Assembly: GCF_001305295.1 (NCBI RefSeq) | Contig: NZ_LJSI01000053.1 | Location: 868,001-932,000 of the forward strand | Length of the DNA stretch: 64,000 bases | Reading direction: 5' to 3' | Origin: Neptunomonas antarctica | GTDB taxonomy: Bacteria > Pseudomonadota > Gammaproteobacteria > Pseudomonadales > Balneatricaceae | Shown: positions 28,387 through 37,968 of the stretch, piece after piece | How the letters are laid out: each line of letters starts with the position of its first letter | Position numbering within the stretch: position 1 is the stretch's first letter | Notes under the pieces: model-generated | The model's database searches: none | The model's input: only the letters and a program-made list of their open reading frames with translations | Told to the model about the DNA's origin: nothing | Made by a program: the position numbers and the translations under genes

Positions 28387-29550
28387 ATGAATTTAGTTAA
28401 AACAGCACGTGAGCTTTACGAAGTACATAAAGACAAACAAAATGTGATCACGCCAAAAGATGATCTTGTACATTTGAAATCCGCTATGGACTGGCTGGTA
28501 CGTGCTCACGATGTTACTGCTGATAATGGGGTTGCCCAGACATATTTAACTAAATATAAAAAGTGGGCTAACTCATATCCAGAGACGACTGGTTACATTA
28601 TTCCTACTTTCTACCGTTATTATCAAATGACGGGTGATGATAATTACAAGTCCAGAGCTATTAAAATGGCAGATTGGGAATGTGATATTCAGCTTGATAG
28701 TGGTGGTGTGTTAGCCGGTGCTATGGGTGATTCAGAATTGCCAACTGTTTTTAATACAGGGCAGGTTCTATTTGGTTGGGCAACTGCTTATGAGAGCGAG
28801 CAGAACGAACGTTACTTAAACAGCCTTAATAGAGCTTCAGATTGGTTGTGTGACATCATGGATGATGATGGCTGTTGGCGGCAGTTTGGTTCACCTATGA
28901 CCTTGACCGATGGCGTTAACTTATATAATACCCGTACGGCATGGGGATTGATTAGAGCACATCAGATTTCCGGAAATTCAAGATATTTAGAATCTGCCTG
29001 CAAAAATTTAGAGTGGGCGCTTTCAAATTGTTCTGATAATGGTTTCGCTGAGTTCAACTGTCTCCAGGATCGTACCCAGCCGTTTTTGCACACCATTGCC
29101 TATGCAATGAGGGGCTTTTTAGAGATTGGTGAGTATGCCGGGCGTAAGGACTTTTTGGATCAGGCAATATTGATGGGTGATGCTTTACTTCCACATGTTG
29201 GTGTAAATGGTCATATTCCAGGCAGGTTTGATAAAGATTGGAAGCCTACTGTCAAATGGGCGTGTTTGACAGGCAATGCGCAAATTAGCATTAATTGGTG
29301 CCGTCTTTATCAGATTACGGGCGAAACTAAATATTTAAAAGCGGCTCGAGCTGTGATGGATTTTACAAAATCTACTCAGCTGATTGATTCCGAAAATATA
29401 GATATTAGAGGGGGAATAAAAGGCAGTCATCCTATTAATGGGGGCTACCATCCTTGGCAATACCCGAATTGGGCTACTAAGTTTTTTGCCGATGCTTTAA
29501 TGATCTTGATCACCATAGAGTCTGGTGAAGGTCCATATTCACAGAAATGA
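28387..29550 (+). CDS. VpsJ-like polysaccharide biosynthesis protein, (alpha/alpha)6 barrel
   Basis: A 387-residue soluble protein made of repeated helix pairs with Trp- and Tyr-rich ends (GYIIPTFYRYYQMTGDDNYKS, VFNTGQVLFGWATAYE, LYNTRTAWGLIRAH, and AYAMRGFLEIGEY). This is the pattern of glycoside-hydrolase-like (alpha/alpha)6 toroids, and the sequence resembles proteins annotated VpsJ in polysaccharide loci. Possible roles are glycan trimming or lyase/epimerase-type processing; none can be proven here. GAGGG at 28379-28383 is a good ribosome site. No signal peptide is visible. Confidence 0.75.
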   Translation: MNLVKTARELYEVHKDKQNVITPKDDLVHLKSAMDWLVRAHDVTADNGVAQTYLTKYKKWANSYPETTGYIIPTFYRYYQMTGDDNYKSRAIKMADWECDIQLDSGGVLAGAMGDSELPTVFNTGQVLFGWATAYESEQNERYLNSLNRASDWLCDIMDDDGCWRQFGSPMTLTDGVNLYNTRTAWGLIRAHQISGNSRYLESACKNLEWALSNCSDNGFAEFNCLQDRTQPFLHTIAYAMRGFLEIGEYAGRKDFLDQAILMGDALLPHVGVNGHIPGRFDKDWKPTVKWACLTGNAQISINWCRLYQITGETKYLKAARAVMDFTKSTQLIDSENIDIRGGIKGSHPINGGYHPWQYPNWATKFFADALMILITIESGEGPYSQK

Positions 29551-29684
29551 TATTCATTCTTAGCAGAATTTAAATAATATGCATTCTTCCTTTTGTTGAT
29601 AGAGGTAAATAGTAGTGGCTGGATGGAATTGGCTCTTAACATTAAAGCTTTCAGGCTGTTCTTTGTTGGGTGCATTAAGTAACT

Positions 29685-31244
29685 ATGCTGTTTAATTCCT
29701 ATACGTTTATTTTTGCGTACCTGCCGCTAACTATGCTGATTTTTTTTGCATTTAGTCGCTTAGGTAACATAACTATGGCGCTAACTTCATTAGTGGCCTG
29801 TTCACTTTTTTTCTATGGGTGGTGGAATCCGGCTTATCTGGGGTTAATAGTCGTATCTATCGGATGGAATTATTTTCTTGGGCGGCTCCTGGAAAAAGAT
29901 CGGATACAGCGTAAAGCTCTGCTTTGGCTTGGAATTGTCAGTAATATTGCTGTGTTAGGGTACTTTAAATATGCCAATTTTTTTGTTGAAAACCTGAATC
30001 TTATATTGGTTAATGACATTCATCTGGAGACAGTGGTATTGCCGCTGGCGATCTCTTTCTTTACATTCCAGCAAGTCGCCTACTTGGTTGATGCATACCG
30101 CGGTGAAACCAAAGAACATAGCTTCTTGCACTATTGCCTTTTCGTGACCTTTTTCCCGCAGTTAATTGCAGGCCCTATTGTGCATCATAAGGAGATGCTG
30201 CCTCAGTTTTCCCGTCCTCAAACTTACCAACTTCAAGCCTCAAATATTGCCATCGGTATGACCATTTTTTTTATAGGCTTATTTAAAAAAGTGATTATAG
30301 CTGATGGTTTTGCCCGGTGGGGTTCGCCAGTGTTTGGTGCGGCTGATGCGGGCCAAACCATATCACTTCTGGAGGCGTGGGCAGGAGCGCTCAGTTACAC
30401 TTTACAGCTTTATTTTGATTTCTCAGGTTACTCAGATATGGCGGTCGGCCTGGCACGGTTGTTTGGTATTAAGCTGCCGATCAATTTTTTCTCCCCTTAT
30501 CGCGCTCTGAATATCAGTGATTTTTGGCGTCGCTGGCATATGACATTATCCCGATTTTTACGCGATTACCTCTATATTTCCCTGGGTGGAAACAGAAAAG
30601 GGCCCGTAAGACGTTATACAAACTTGATGGCTACCATGGTGTTGGGAGGGATCTGGCACGGCGCAGGATGGAACTTCTTTATTTGGGGTGGTTTACACGG
30701 TTGCTATCTGGTGATCCATCAGTTGTGGCAGGCGACTTTTGCTACCACGTTGATCGCTACTTATAAGAAATATTGGTTTTACCGTTTTCTTGCCTGGTTA
30801 ATTACTATGCTGGTAGTAGTCGTGGGTTGGGTGTTTTTTAGAGCGGCAAGTTTTGATGGTGCCGTTAATATCCTTTCAGGAATGTTTGCAATTAACGGTT
30901 GTTCTCTTCCCGAACATTATTTAATAGCGACTGGCAGTGTCGGTACGATATTGAATGATTTGGGCTGTAAACCCGTAGCAGAATTAACGTATTTTTATGG
31001 CCTACTTCAATTGGCTACCTTGGTAGGCTTTATGTTGGTTGTTGTTTGGTGGCCTAATACTTACGAGTTGATGGGGCGTTACCGGCCTGCCTATGACTTA
31101 GGTAAGATACTTTACCGTGATAAGAGCAGAGGTTTCTGGCAATGGAGGGTAAGTCGAAAATGGGCTGCCATGACGGCCATTGTTGCATTAATAGGCATTC
31201 TTGCGCTTGGGAGAGTGAGTGAGTTTATATATTTCCAGTTCTGA
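29685..31244 (+). CDS. MBOAT-family O-acyltransferase (AlgI-like)
   Basis: A 519-residue inner-membrane protein with about eleven helices. Conserved MBOAT signatures are QLYFDFSGYSDMAVGLARLFG (241-261), ISDFWRRWHMTLSRFLRDY (277-295) with H285, and GGIWHGAGWNFFIWGGLHG (321-339) with the catalytic H325. It should move acetyl (or another acyl) groups across the membrane for polysaccharide O-acylation, together with the SGNH-like protein encoded next. This would be the second O-acylation system in the locus, besides the acyltransferase at 19469. There is no strong ribosome site. Confidence 0.92.
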   Translation: MLFNSYTFIFAYLPLTMLIFFAFSRLGNITMALTSLVACSLFFYGWWNPAYLGLIVVSIGWNYFLGRLLEKDRIQRKALLWLGIVSNIAVLGYFKYANFFVENLNLILVNDIHLETVVLPLAISFFTFQQVAYLVDAYRGETKEHSFLHYCLFVTFFPQLIAGPIVHHKEMLPQFSRPQTYQLQASNIAIGMTIFFIGLFKKVIIADGFARWGSPVFGAADAGQTISLLEAWAGALSYTLQLYFDFSGYSDMAVGLARLFGIKLPINFFSPYRALNISDFWRRWHMTLSRFLRDYLYISLGGNRKGPVRRYTNLMATMVLGGIWHGAGWNFFIWGGLHGCYLVIHQLWQATFATTLIATYKKYWFYRFLAWLITMLVVVVGWVFFRAASFDGAVNILSGMFAINGCSLPEHYLIATGSVGTILNDLGCKPVAELTYFYGLLQLATLVGFMLVVVWWPNTYELMGRYRPAYDLGKILYRDKSRGFWQWRVSRKWAAMTAIVALIGILALGRVSEFIYFQF

Positions 31245-31265
31245 TAAATTACATGCAGGTTGATA

Positions 31266-32312
31266 ATGAAGCTTAACAAGGGATCAGACGAAGGTGGCCG
31301 AGTGAGCAGTCAGAATCAGCTTTGGGTGCAGTATTTAAAAAGCAGTATTTTTTTATTGCTGTTGTTAACTGTGTTCGTCTCAATATTTAATTTTTGGGTT
31401 AATCCCTACAATTTGTTTTGTGAAGATTGTTCAGAACCACGCCAAGCTGAATCAACTAATCAACGAGCATTCAAAATGTTTGATCTGATTAGATATCATC
31501 CTAAACAATTGTTGCTAGGCACCAGTAGAGTTGATTACGGTGTTAATGGTAAGGATTTAAAACCGCTGCCTTTTTATAACGGCGGTTTATCAGACGCCAG
31601 TATTACTGAGATGTATTCATTATTACAATCAGCAAATGTTATTACTGGTTTAGAAAAAGTAGTTTTGTTTCTGGATATTTCATCCTTTGATGAAGCAAGT
31701 AATAACGGTACAGAGAAATTTCGACTTGATTTAGGTCAGAGTGTCAACGAGCTTAAATTATGGAGCTACTTTGGAATAGAAACTACCCGTTCTATTGTGA
31801 GTCTGGATGCTGTGCTAGCGAGTATTGATGTATTAATGACAAGAGATCAGCGCTGTACAGGGACAAGAGTATACGGCCAGGCACAAGGTCAGGATAAAGC
31901 ATGCCATGCAACTCAAGCTGGGCGATATGATGCATTTATGGAAGCCGCACATAGTTTAGCCAGTAAGTACGGTCGTGAAGGTGATGATCATCTTCAGTTA
32001 GGGTTAACGGTTTTTGAGTCAATTTTGGAGTATTGCCGCATCAATGCTATTGATCTTCAGATAGTATTTCCACCGGTGCACGAAGAGGTTTTGAGAATAT
32101 CTCGTTCATTATCTTCAGCTCCTGTATTTCCTGGGTGGAAAGTCAGTATTGAACAGCGAATAGAAATCAGTTCAAAAAAACCGTGGAAATCAGTTTTGCA
32201 ATTAAAGGATTTAACCTCGATTCCTGGTGTGACAGATGAAGCAGTAGGAGAGAACATGCAATATTGGTGGGAGGCTTCGCATTTTAAACCTGAAGTAAAA
32301 CTACAGCTATAA
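31266..32312 (+). CDS. Membrane-anchored SGNH-like protein, MBOAT partner
   Basis: A 348-residue protein with one N-terminal membrane anchor (IFLLLLLTVFVSIFNFWVNP) and a periplasmic domain. The segment QLLLGTSRVDYGVNG has the G-x-S block I of SGNH-like AlgJ/AlgX/DltD relatives; IVFPPVHEEVL is a later conserved strand. Inferred role: receives acyl groups from the MBOAT protein directly upstream and places them on glycan. The ATG at 31266 is preceded by AGG at 31257-31259; the longer TTG start (31260) is less likely. It is 21 bases after the MBOAT gene. Confidence 0.78.
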   Translation: MKLNKGSDEGGRVSSQNQLWVQYLKSSIFLLLLLTVFVSIFNFWVNPYNLFCEDCSEPRQAESTNQRAFKMFDLIRYHPKQLLLGTSRVDYGVNGKDLKPLPFYNGGLSDASITEMYSLLQSANVITGLEKVVLFLDISSFDEASNNGTEKFRLDLGQSVNELKLWSYFGIETTRSIVSLDAVLASIDVLMTRDQRCTGTRVYGQAQGQDKACHATQAGRYDAFMEAAHSLASKYGREGDDHLQLGLTVFESILEYCRINAIDLQIVFPPVHEEVLRISRSLSSAPVFPGWKVSIEQRIEISSKKPWKSVLQLKDLTSIPGVTDEAVGENMQYWWEASHFKPEVKLQL

Positions 32313-32448
32313 TTTAATAGACGTTAGTATTCTTATTATGAATAATTAAGACACATATAATAAAAACTTTGTTGATAATTTATTTAGCCATATTATAGAG
32401 TGCTGCATGCAATGTTGAGCAGTTCCTATGAGTTTGTTTTTCTCATGG

Positions 32449-33504
32449 TTATGAATTTTTAAATATGTTTCTAATACGTCTTATTTTCTTTATCGATGGA
32501 AGTTGAAGGGTAATATGATACATGTCGCGTATTTCGTTAGTCCACTTTGTATGCCATTCCATTACTCTGCCGTAAAATTCAATACGTCTGAATGATGTAT
32601 TGTTGAAGATATATTCAAATTCTTCCTTTCTCATAAGTGTAGATGGTGATGTTTTTGAATATTCCTCATTATATGTTGTCTTAAGAATAATGATCGATGT
32701 TTCATTTTCTATACAGAGGTCGGAGGCTACCACTATATCGTTATATTTATATTGGAATATTTTTGCTAATCCTTTATTGGCAAATAACGTTAGCATATCA
32801 ACATAGAATAATCCTTGTTTGTTGTTTATATTGATTGCTGTGTTTTCTTTAGATTTCCATCCCGCACTTTCCATCTCTCCGAATATTTCTACAGCATTTT
32901 TTATGTCTTTTGGATTTTCAATAATAGATAGATTGGCCGTAATACCATTACGCTTGAGTTTATTTGATTGTTTAGAAAAATTATTCCGAAGGTTCTTTCC
33001 TCTGTGCATCCAGTACTCGGAGAACTCTTCATGTATGGTTATACATGCTGTATCTATATAGTGGGATGTGGTTAGCGTTTTACTTTGGGGCGGAATGGGC
33101 AGTAAATCACTATCTTGCTGGGTAATGCTGAATACCAGTGATGGAAATGGCAGTACTTTTCTTAACTCGCGACCTAAGTATTCAGTTGAATTTTCAGTTG
33201 TTTGTAACCAGCAGCCTAATGGTGCCTGAGATGGTTGAAAAGTACACCAGCACCCTAATTTCACAGGTTCTATTATTGCCATGGCTTTAATCTTAACGCC
33301 TTCTCTATAGATGGCCAGTTTTTCTTTTCCTGTACCAAAATGCTTGAGTAAGGGGAGAATAAAGTCACTTTGTAAAACAGCTGTGTTTAATGTATTAAGA
33401 TTGTCCCATTCATAGATATAGGTATTGAGTTCATTTGCATTGTATATCGACCATTTTAATTGGTTCATATGAAGAGTATCAGCATATTGTGTTTTTGATT
33501 TCAC
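32449..33504 (-). CDS. FemAB/GNAT-like acyltransferase (Acetyltransf_6)
   Basis: A 351-residue protein. YWMHRGKNLRNNFSKQSNKLKRNG is the region (about 165-188) typical of BioF2-like/Acetyltransf_6 proteins in capsule clusters; MESAGWKSKENTAININ, then VASDLCIENETSIIILKTTYNEEYSKTSPS (split here in words: V-A-S-D-L to T-S-P-S), form the C-terminal GNAT fold. Relatives transfer acyl or aminoacyl groups. The GTG at 33504 has GGA 10 bases upstream and overlaps the upstream DegT gene by 26 bases; an ATG at 33468 (residue 13) would remove the overlap. Last gene of a four-gene minus-strand operon. Confidence 0.78.
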   Translation of the reverse strand: MKSKTQYADTLHMNQLKWSIYNANELNTYIYEWDNLNTLNTAVLQSDFILPLLKHFGTGKEKLAIYREGVKIKAMAIIEPVKLGCWCTFQPSQAPLGCWLQTTENSTEYLGRELRKVLPFPSLVFSITQQDSDLLPIPPQSKTLTTSHYIDTACITIHEEFSEYWMHRGKNLRNNFSKQSNKLKRNGITANLSIIENPKDIKNAVEIFGEMESAGWKSKENTAININNKQGLFYVDMLTLFANKGLAKIFQYKYNDIVVASDLCIENETSIIILKTTYNEEYSKTSPSTLMRKEEFEYIFNNTSFRRIEFYGRVMEWHTKWTNEIRDMYHITLQLPSIKKIRRIRNIFKNS

Positions 33505-34681
33505 TAATCATCCAGTTTATTTCATCTTCAGTTAAATCCTGGTGGCATGGAAACTGAAATATATGTTTTGAAAGCTCTACGCTCATAGGAAAATTATCAT
33601 TAGTGATTTCAGTACTTAACATCTCGCCAAAGCGCCAAATCGGTATGCCTTTAGACTTTAATACTGAAAAGCTTTCTTCAGGATAATCTACATATAAAGG
33701 ATACAAAAATGGTACTGTTTCGGCACTTATTGTTTTATAGAGAGGATGGGAATTTTTAAGGTTTTTTAGTTCTTGATGTAGCGCGCCATAGTTTTCTTTT
33801 CTTTTCTTAATGATTTCATTATGGTCGCTATATTTGATAATAAATCCAGATACTTTAGTCGATTTTTTATGGATCCAATCTTCTTCTAATCCATAGCCTC
33901 CATCTGAAGCAGCGGGCGTTATTGTTATGCTTGATTTACGATGACTAAATGATTTTATTATTTCCCATAAGCTTTCTTTTACTATTATCATTTTTTCTGA
34001 AATTTTATTAAGCTTATTTAATCGGTTGTAATATATTGATTTTTCTATAATGTTGAAAAATGATTTAACTTCAAATAAATAGGGTGAATTTTTTAATGGT
34101 ATATTTGATAAGTCTTTGCATGATGAAGCTAGAATGCCGCCATCATAGCAAGGAAAAAATTTCATGCTGCTTGCAATTGAATAGTCCCCTTGTTCGCCAA
34201 CACTGATGCCTTCTTTGGATCCAAAGAAGGCATGAGCACAATCTTCGATTAGTAGAATATTCTTGCTGATGCAGTACTGCTTTATTTCTGTTAGGTTTTG
34301 CATGACCCCAAAATAATGTGTAATTATTATTGCTTTTGTATTTGGTGTTGTTTTAGTAATAATGTCAGAAAAATCTATGTTGGTATCGGACAAAATATTA
34401 AAAAAAACGGGAGTAGCTTGTACCCATTCTACCGGGTGAACCATTGATAGACTGTGATAGGCCGGAATTAGAACTTCATCTCCTTTCTTTATGCGCGCGT
34501 GCTCAAGGGCTATAGCAATAGCTGATCTGCCATTTGTCAGCTGTAAGATATGTTTACATGACAGTATAGAATTTTTTTTTGTCTTGTTTTTATTTTTTTT
34601 AAATAGATTAAATGTAAACACCGGCGATAGCGGAATAGCCGGTTTAGGGTATTCCGGCACTGTTTCGTCCGCTATATTCAT
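33479..34681 (-). CDS. DegT/DnrJ/EryC1-family PLP aminotransferase-like protein
   Basis: A 400-residue type I fold PLP protein. LTNGRSAIAIAL is the cofactor phosphate region, LIEDCAHAFFG gives D147, and IASSMKFFPCYDGGILAS supplies the Schiff-base K174 in the S-x-K context. These point to an active sugar or amino-acid aminotransferase, although the usual EDCAQA reads EDCAHA. It could make an amino sugar for the polymer. It follows the beta-helix gene by 7 bases and is very AT-rich compared with the core operon. Confidence 0.85.
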   Translation of the reverse strand: MNIADETVPEYPKPAIPLSPVFTFNLFKKNKNKTKKNSILSCKHILQLTNGRSAIAIALEHARIKKGDEVLIPAYHSLSMVHPVEWVQATPVFFNILSDTNIDFSDIITKTTPNTKAIIITHYFGVMQNLTEIKQYCISKNILLIEDCAHAFFGSKEGISVGEQGDYSIASSMKFFPCYDGGILASSCKDLSNIPLKNSPYLFEVKSFFNIIEKSIYYNRLNKLNKISEKMIIVKESLWEIIKSFSHRKSSITITPAASDGGYGLEEDWIHKKSTKVSGFIIKYSDHNEIIKKRKENYGALHQELKNLKNSHPLYKTISAETVPFLYPLYVDYPEESFSVLKSKGIPIWRFGEMLSTEITNDNFPMSVELSKHIFQFPCHQDLTEDEINWMISEIKNTIC

Positions 34682-34688
34682 GACAACT

Positions 34689-35861
34689 CTATTCTTTAGT
34701 AGATATTTTTTGTGGGAGAAGTGGGTAGGGTTCTAAGCCAGCTTCTTCACGTGTTTTAAAAAACAGATTAAAACCTGATAGTTCAGGTTGTTGGCTTGCA
34801 ATAATGATGTTATTTCTGATGTCGGTGTCAGTTAATGAATTTTTTTGATGCAGTAGTGTATTACCGGCGTTACGTTCCAGAATGAAAATATTATTAATAA
34901 GCTGTATTTTGTTAATAGAATGTCTACTTTTTTCAAGCGCATAGCCGATCATGTCGCCATTTTCTGAGGTAGGGCCTTGCTCTAAAACAGAGTTTTTTAT
35001 TTCTAAAACTCCACCATCTGGAATGTCTATTAATCGGCTATCAAGGGAGGAAAAAGAAGCAATAATACTGTTGTTGATTTGTGTGAGCTCTGCACGAGAT
35101 TTGATTTCGTGACCTTCGCTCTTTGCCGCAATAAAAAGGCTATTATTAATTTTAAGCTGGCCTCCTCCGATGTACACACCATGAGCTTGTCCATTTTTAC
35201 CCAGTTGCTCGAATCGGCTATCATTAATTTCTACTATTCCAGGCTTACTGCCTGTTAGAAGGCCTTGTTCGCTATTGTGAAAATAGACATTTTGCAGTGT
35301 AAGATTGATTCCTTCATGTCTTACACATGAGCCGTTTTTATCTCTGACTTGTATGTTCCGACATTCAATATTTACAATGCGGGTATTACTACCTTTGGTT
35401 ATAATTGCACCTTTTCCTTCGGCTTCAGTGCTTTCTAAGATGACATGACCGTTTCCAATTACTGTAATATTATTTGCTTTAATGACGAGTGGCTCTTGGT
35501 ATAAGCCTTCTCCAATAATCAGCGTATCTCCATCTTTTAACGCTTGTGCCGCTTCCTTAAGTGAGCTATACAATTGATCATTAATTTGAATCCCGAGTAA
35601 AGGCAGCTCGGGATTATTTATAAAACTCCAGGTAGGAAAATTTTCTGCAATCTCTTCTTCAAGTGTTTTTTCTACCAGTATATGGTGTCCCGATAACTGA
35701 CTTAAAAAAGGTATGTGCTTTTTAATTTTGTCTGTTGCGAGGGTATATCCTTTTTTCACTATCTCAGGCTTTGCTATATAGAGTGTAAATAACATCAGGT
35801 GCCCTACAAGGCCGGCACCAGCAAAATACAATATGATAAGTCGAGTCGTATGTTTCATCAT
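34689..35861 (-). CDS. Membrane-anchored right-handed beta-helix protein
   Basis: A 390-residue protein. An N-terminal hydrophobic segment (LIILYFAGAGLVGHLMLFTLYI) should be an uncleaved anchor. From ~100 on, DGDTLIIGEGLYQEPLVIKA starts a parallel beta-helix with short repeats (NNITVIGNGHVIL, NTRIVNIECRNIQVRDKNG, INLTLQNVYFHNSEQG, LKINNSLFIAAKSEG), as in pectate lyases, AlgG-type epimerases and other Pectate-lyase-3 proteins. It might modify or hold the polysaccharide on the periplasmic side; a catalytic site was not recognised. A second ATG directly follows the first. It is 5 bases downstream of the amidotransferase gene. Confidence 0.75.
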   Translation of the reverse strand: MMKHTTRLIILYFAGAGLVGHLMLFTLYIAKPEIVKKGYTLATDKIKKHIPFLSQLSGHHILVEKTLEEEIAENFPTWSFINNPELPLLGIQINDQLYSSLKEAAQALKDGDTLIIGEGLYQEPLVIKANNITVIGNGHVILESTEAEGKGAIITKGSNTRIVNIECRNIQVRDKNGSCVRHEGINLTLQNVYFHNSEQGLLTGSKPGIVEINDSRFEQLGKNGQAHGVYIGGGQLKINNSLFIAAKSEGHEIKSRAELTQINNSIIASFSSLDSRLIDIPDGGVLEIKNSVLEQGPTSENGDMIGYALEKSRHSINKIQLINNIFILERNAGNTLLHQKNSLTDTDIRNNIIIASQQPELSGFNLFFKTREEAGLEPYPLLPQKISTKE

Positions 35862-35866
35862 TACCT

Positions 35867-37759
35867 CTATTCTGCATTATGGCTTTCAAGCCATAACTCA
35901 AATACCATTAATATCCAGATTAGCTCCCCATAATAAGCAGCGTGTCCTTCGCGGTGTAATTTAATTATATTATCGAGAAATTCAGGCTTGAAGTATCTGC
36001 GTTTCTTTAATTTAAGTAAGCTTTCATACGCCAGATCTTGCAATGGTTTATGAGTTTGCATCCAGACGCCAAAGGGAAGACCAAATCCCTGTTTTTTCTT
36101 TGTGATTGTTTCGTTGGGAAGCCAGTTTTTCATGGCCTCTTTATAGAAATACCGGAGTTTTTGCCCTTTCAGTTTCCAGTCATCAGGTATGTCGCAAGCG
36201 AGCGCCAGCATAGTATCGTCAAGCATTGGATAAGCTACTTCTATCCCTGCGAGTGCGCACATGTGGCTAACTTTTCTAAGGTCATTATCCGCCAGTGTAA
36301 ATTGCCAGTCGAGATACAACATCCTGCTTAACGAGGTAGCATTTTGAGGCTTTTGATAAACAGATTCGAGTAGCTCTAGCGGGTAGTTGGTTGATACCTG
36401 ATCAATAAAGCTGTCGCAGAATATTTCTTTAGGCGCGTGCTGGTTAAGGAAATTATACGTTTGCATGCGGGCGGGCAATGAAATGTTTGCTTGATTGACG
36501 TAACTACGCGCTTTATCTGCCAAAGGAATTTGGCCAGGAATTAATCGCAGTAATGGTTCTAAGATACTGCTGCGTAAAGTTTTTGGTAGTGTTCCATATA
36601 ACTCAAACACTTTTTGCTTTGCATAGCGCTCATTTCCGGCAAATAGCTCATCGCCACCATCACCGCCTAATAACAATTGCACGCCATCTTTTGCAGCTTC
36701 TTTAGCGCAGAAATAGGCAGGTAAAGCCGATGAATTACCAAAAGGTTCATCATAGCTGGCGACAATTGTTGGTAGTGCATCCACGATATCTTCTGGTGTT
36801 ACATAGTATTCGTGTAATTTAACGCCGAAATGCTTTGCGGTAATACGTGCATAAGCCATTTCGTCATAGCCTTTAGCCGAAAAGCCGATGGAGTAGGCAT
36901 GTGCTTGGCTGTCGCTGAGCTCGGAGAGCATTCCTGTGACTGAGGAACTATCCAGCCCGCCGCTCAGAAATGCGGCGACTGATTTGTTTTCCGGCATGCA
37001 ACGTTTTACTGAGTCCTTTAAGGTTGCCCTTAGTTCAATACACTTGTCTTCAAACCCTGCCGTTTGAGTATTTTTAAAAGTGGGTATCCAGTAATGATTC
37101 AGGATTACGCTCGCGTCTTTCCAGAAGAGGCTATAACCCGCCAGCAGCTTACTCATATCTTCATAGATAGGCGTTGGGCTTGGTACCATATGAAAGTAAA
37201 CGTAGTTATAAAGTCCTTGATCTCTTAGCTTTGTCTTAACCGATTCGTGGGCGAGTACGCTGCCTGCTGACGTGCCGAAAACAATGTGGTTTTCAGATTG
37301 GGTGTAGTAAAGAGGGATGCTGGCTAAGCGGTCAACGCCTGCAGAGAGTGTTTTTTGATTGTTGTCGATAATAATATAGGCAAAAGACCCCTGCAGTTCG
37401 CTCGCACAGTCATTGCCTTTACGGTTATAAATTTCGAGGAGGGCTGCTGCATTGCTCTGCTGTTGTGCTATTTTTTGTGATTCTGTCGTAGACCACCAGG
37501 GTGTACCAATAATGGTTGCGATAACATTGTTAGCTTCGTATACCTCTGAAGTAGACCCAAGCAAGCATTCATCAGGGTTGTTAGTTAAAGACGAAAACGT
37601 TGACGCATTTTTCAGTGCATCTTGCATGTTCTGAGCGTTCGCAGCGGCAGAAACACCTGATCCAGACAGATTAAAGCAGCCATAGAGTGCCGGTGTTAAT
37701 AAATGAGTATGGTTTAAATGTTTATGACTAGTCGCGGTGCTTGCTGTATTCCCTGTCAT
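35867..37759 (-). CDS. Divergent asparagine-synthase-family protein lacking the N-terminal cysteine
   Basis: A 630-residue protein. The synthase half is intact: SGGLDSSS (266-273), YDEPFGNSSALPAYF, and LGGDGGDELFAGNERY. The N-terminal half still resembles the class II glutaminase fold, but it begins MTGNTAST; the nearest cysteine is C28 (YGCFNLSG), so the N-terminal nucleophile C2 of the family is missing. It should activate a carboxylate with ATP, using free ammonia or an amine, as beta-lactam synthetase does. First gene of a tight minus-strand operon (gaps of 5 and 7 bases downstream). The other copy at 8946 keeps all residues. Confidence 0.88.
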   Translation of the reverse strand: MTGNTASTATSHKHLNHTHLLTPALYGCFNLSGSGVSAAANAQNMQDALKNASTFSSLTNNPDECLLGSTSEVYEANNVIATIIGTPWWSTTESQKIAQQQSNAAALLEIYNRKGNDCASELQGSFAYIIIDNNQKTLSAGVDRLASIPLYYTQSENHIVFGTSAGSVLAHESVKTKLRDQGLYNYVYFHMVPSPTPIYEDMSKLLAGYSLFWKDASVILNHYWIPTFKNTQTAGFEDKCIELRATLKDSVKRCMPENKSVAAFLSGGLDSSSVTGMLSELSDSQAHAYSIGFSAKGYDEMAYARITAKHFGVKLHEYYVTPEDIVDALPTIVASYDEPFGNSSALPAYFCAKEAAKDGVQLLLGGDGGDELFAGNERYAKQKVFELYGTLPKTLRSSILEPLLRLIPGQIPLADKARSYVNQANISLPARMQTYNFLNQHAPKEIFCDSFIDQVSTNYPLELLESVYQKPQNATSLSRMLYLDWQFTLADNDLRKVSHMCALAGIEVAYPMLDDTMLALACDIPDDWKLKGQKLRYFYKEAMKNWLPNETITKKKQGFGLPFGVWMQTHKPLQDLAYESLLKLKKRRYFKPEFLDNIIKLHREGHAAYYGELIWILMVFELWLESHNAE

Positions 37760-37968
37760 TTTTACGGCCTTACTGTCTATATCTTAAGGAAGTGTCATGG
37801 TATTACGGACACGGAATTTAGTGTATCGCTGTTTATTACGAATGTCCTTAGGGTTTGGCTTATCCTTTGGGTGTTTTTTGCCTGAACTGTTTTGCTGCTT
37901 TATCTGTAGATGCTAACATGGCGAACAATTATTTTACCTTATTGGCTTTCAAGTAACAGGAGATTTGC

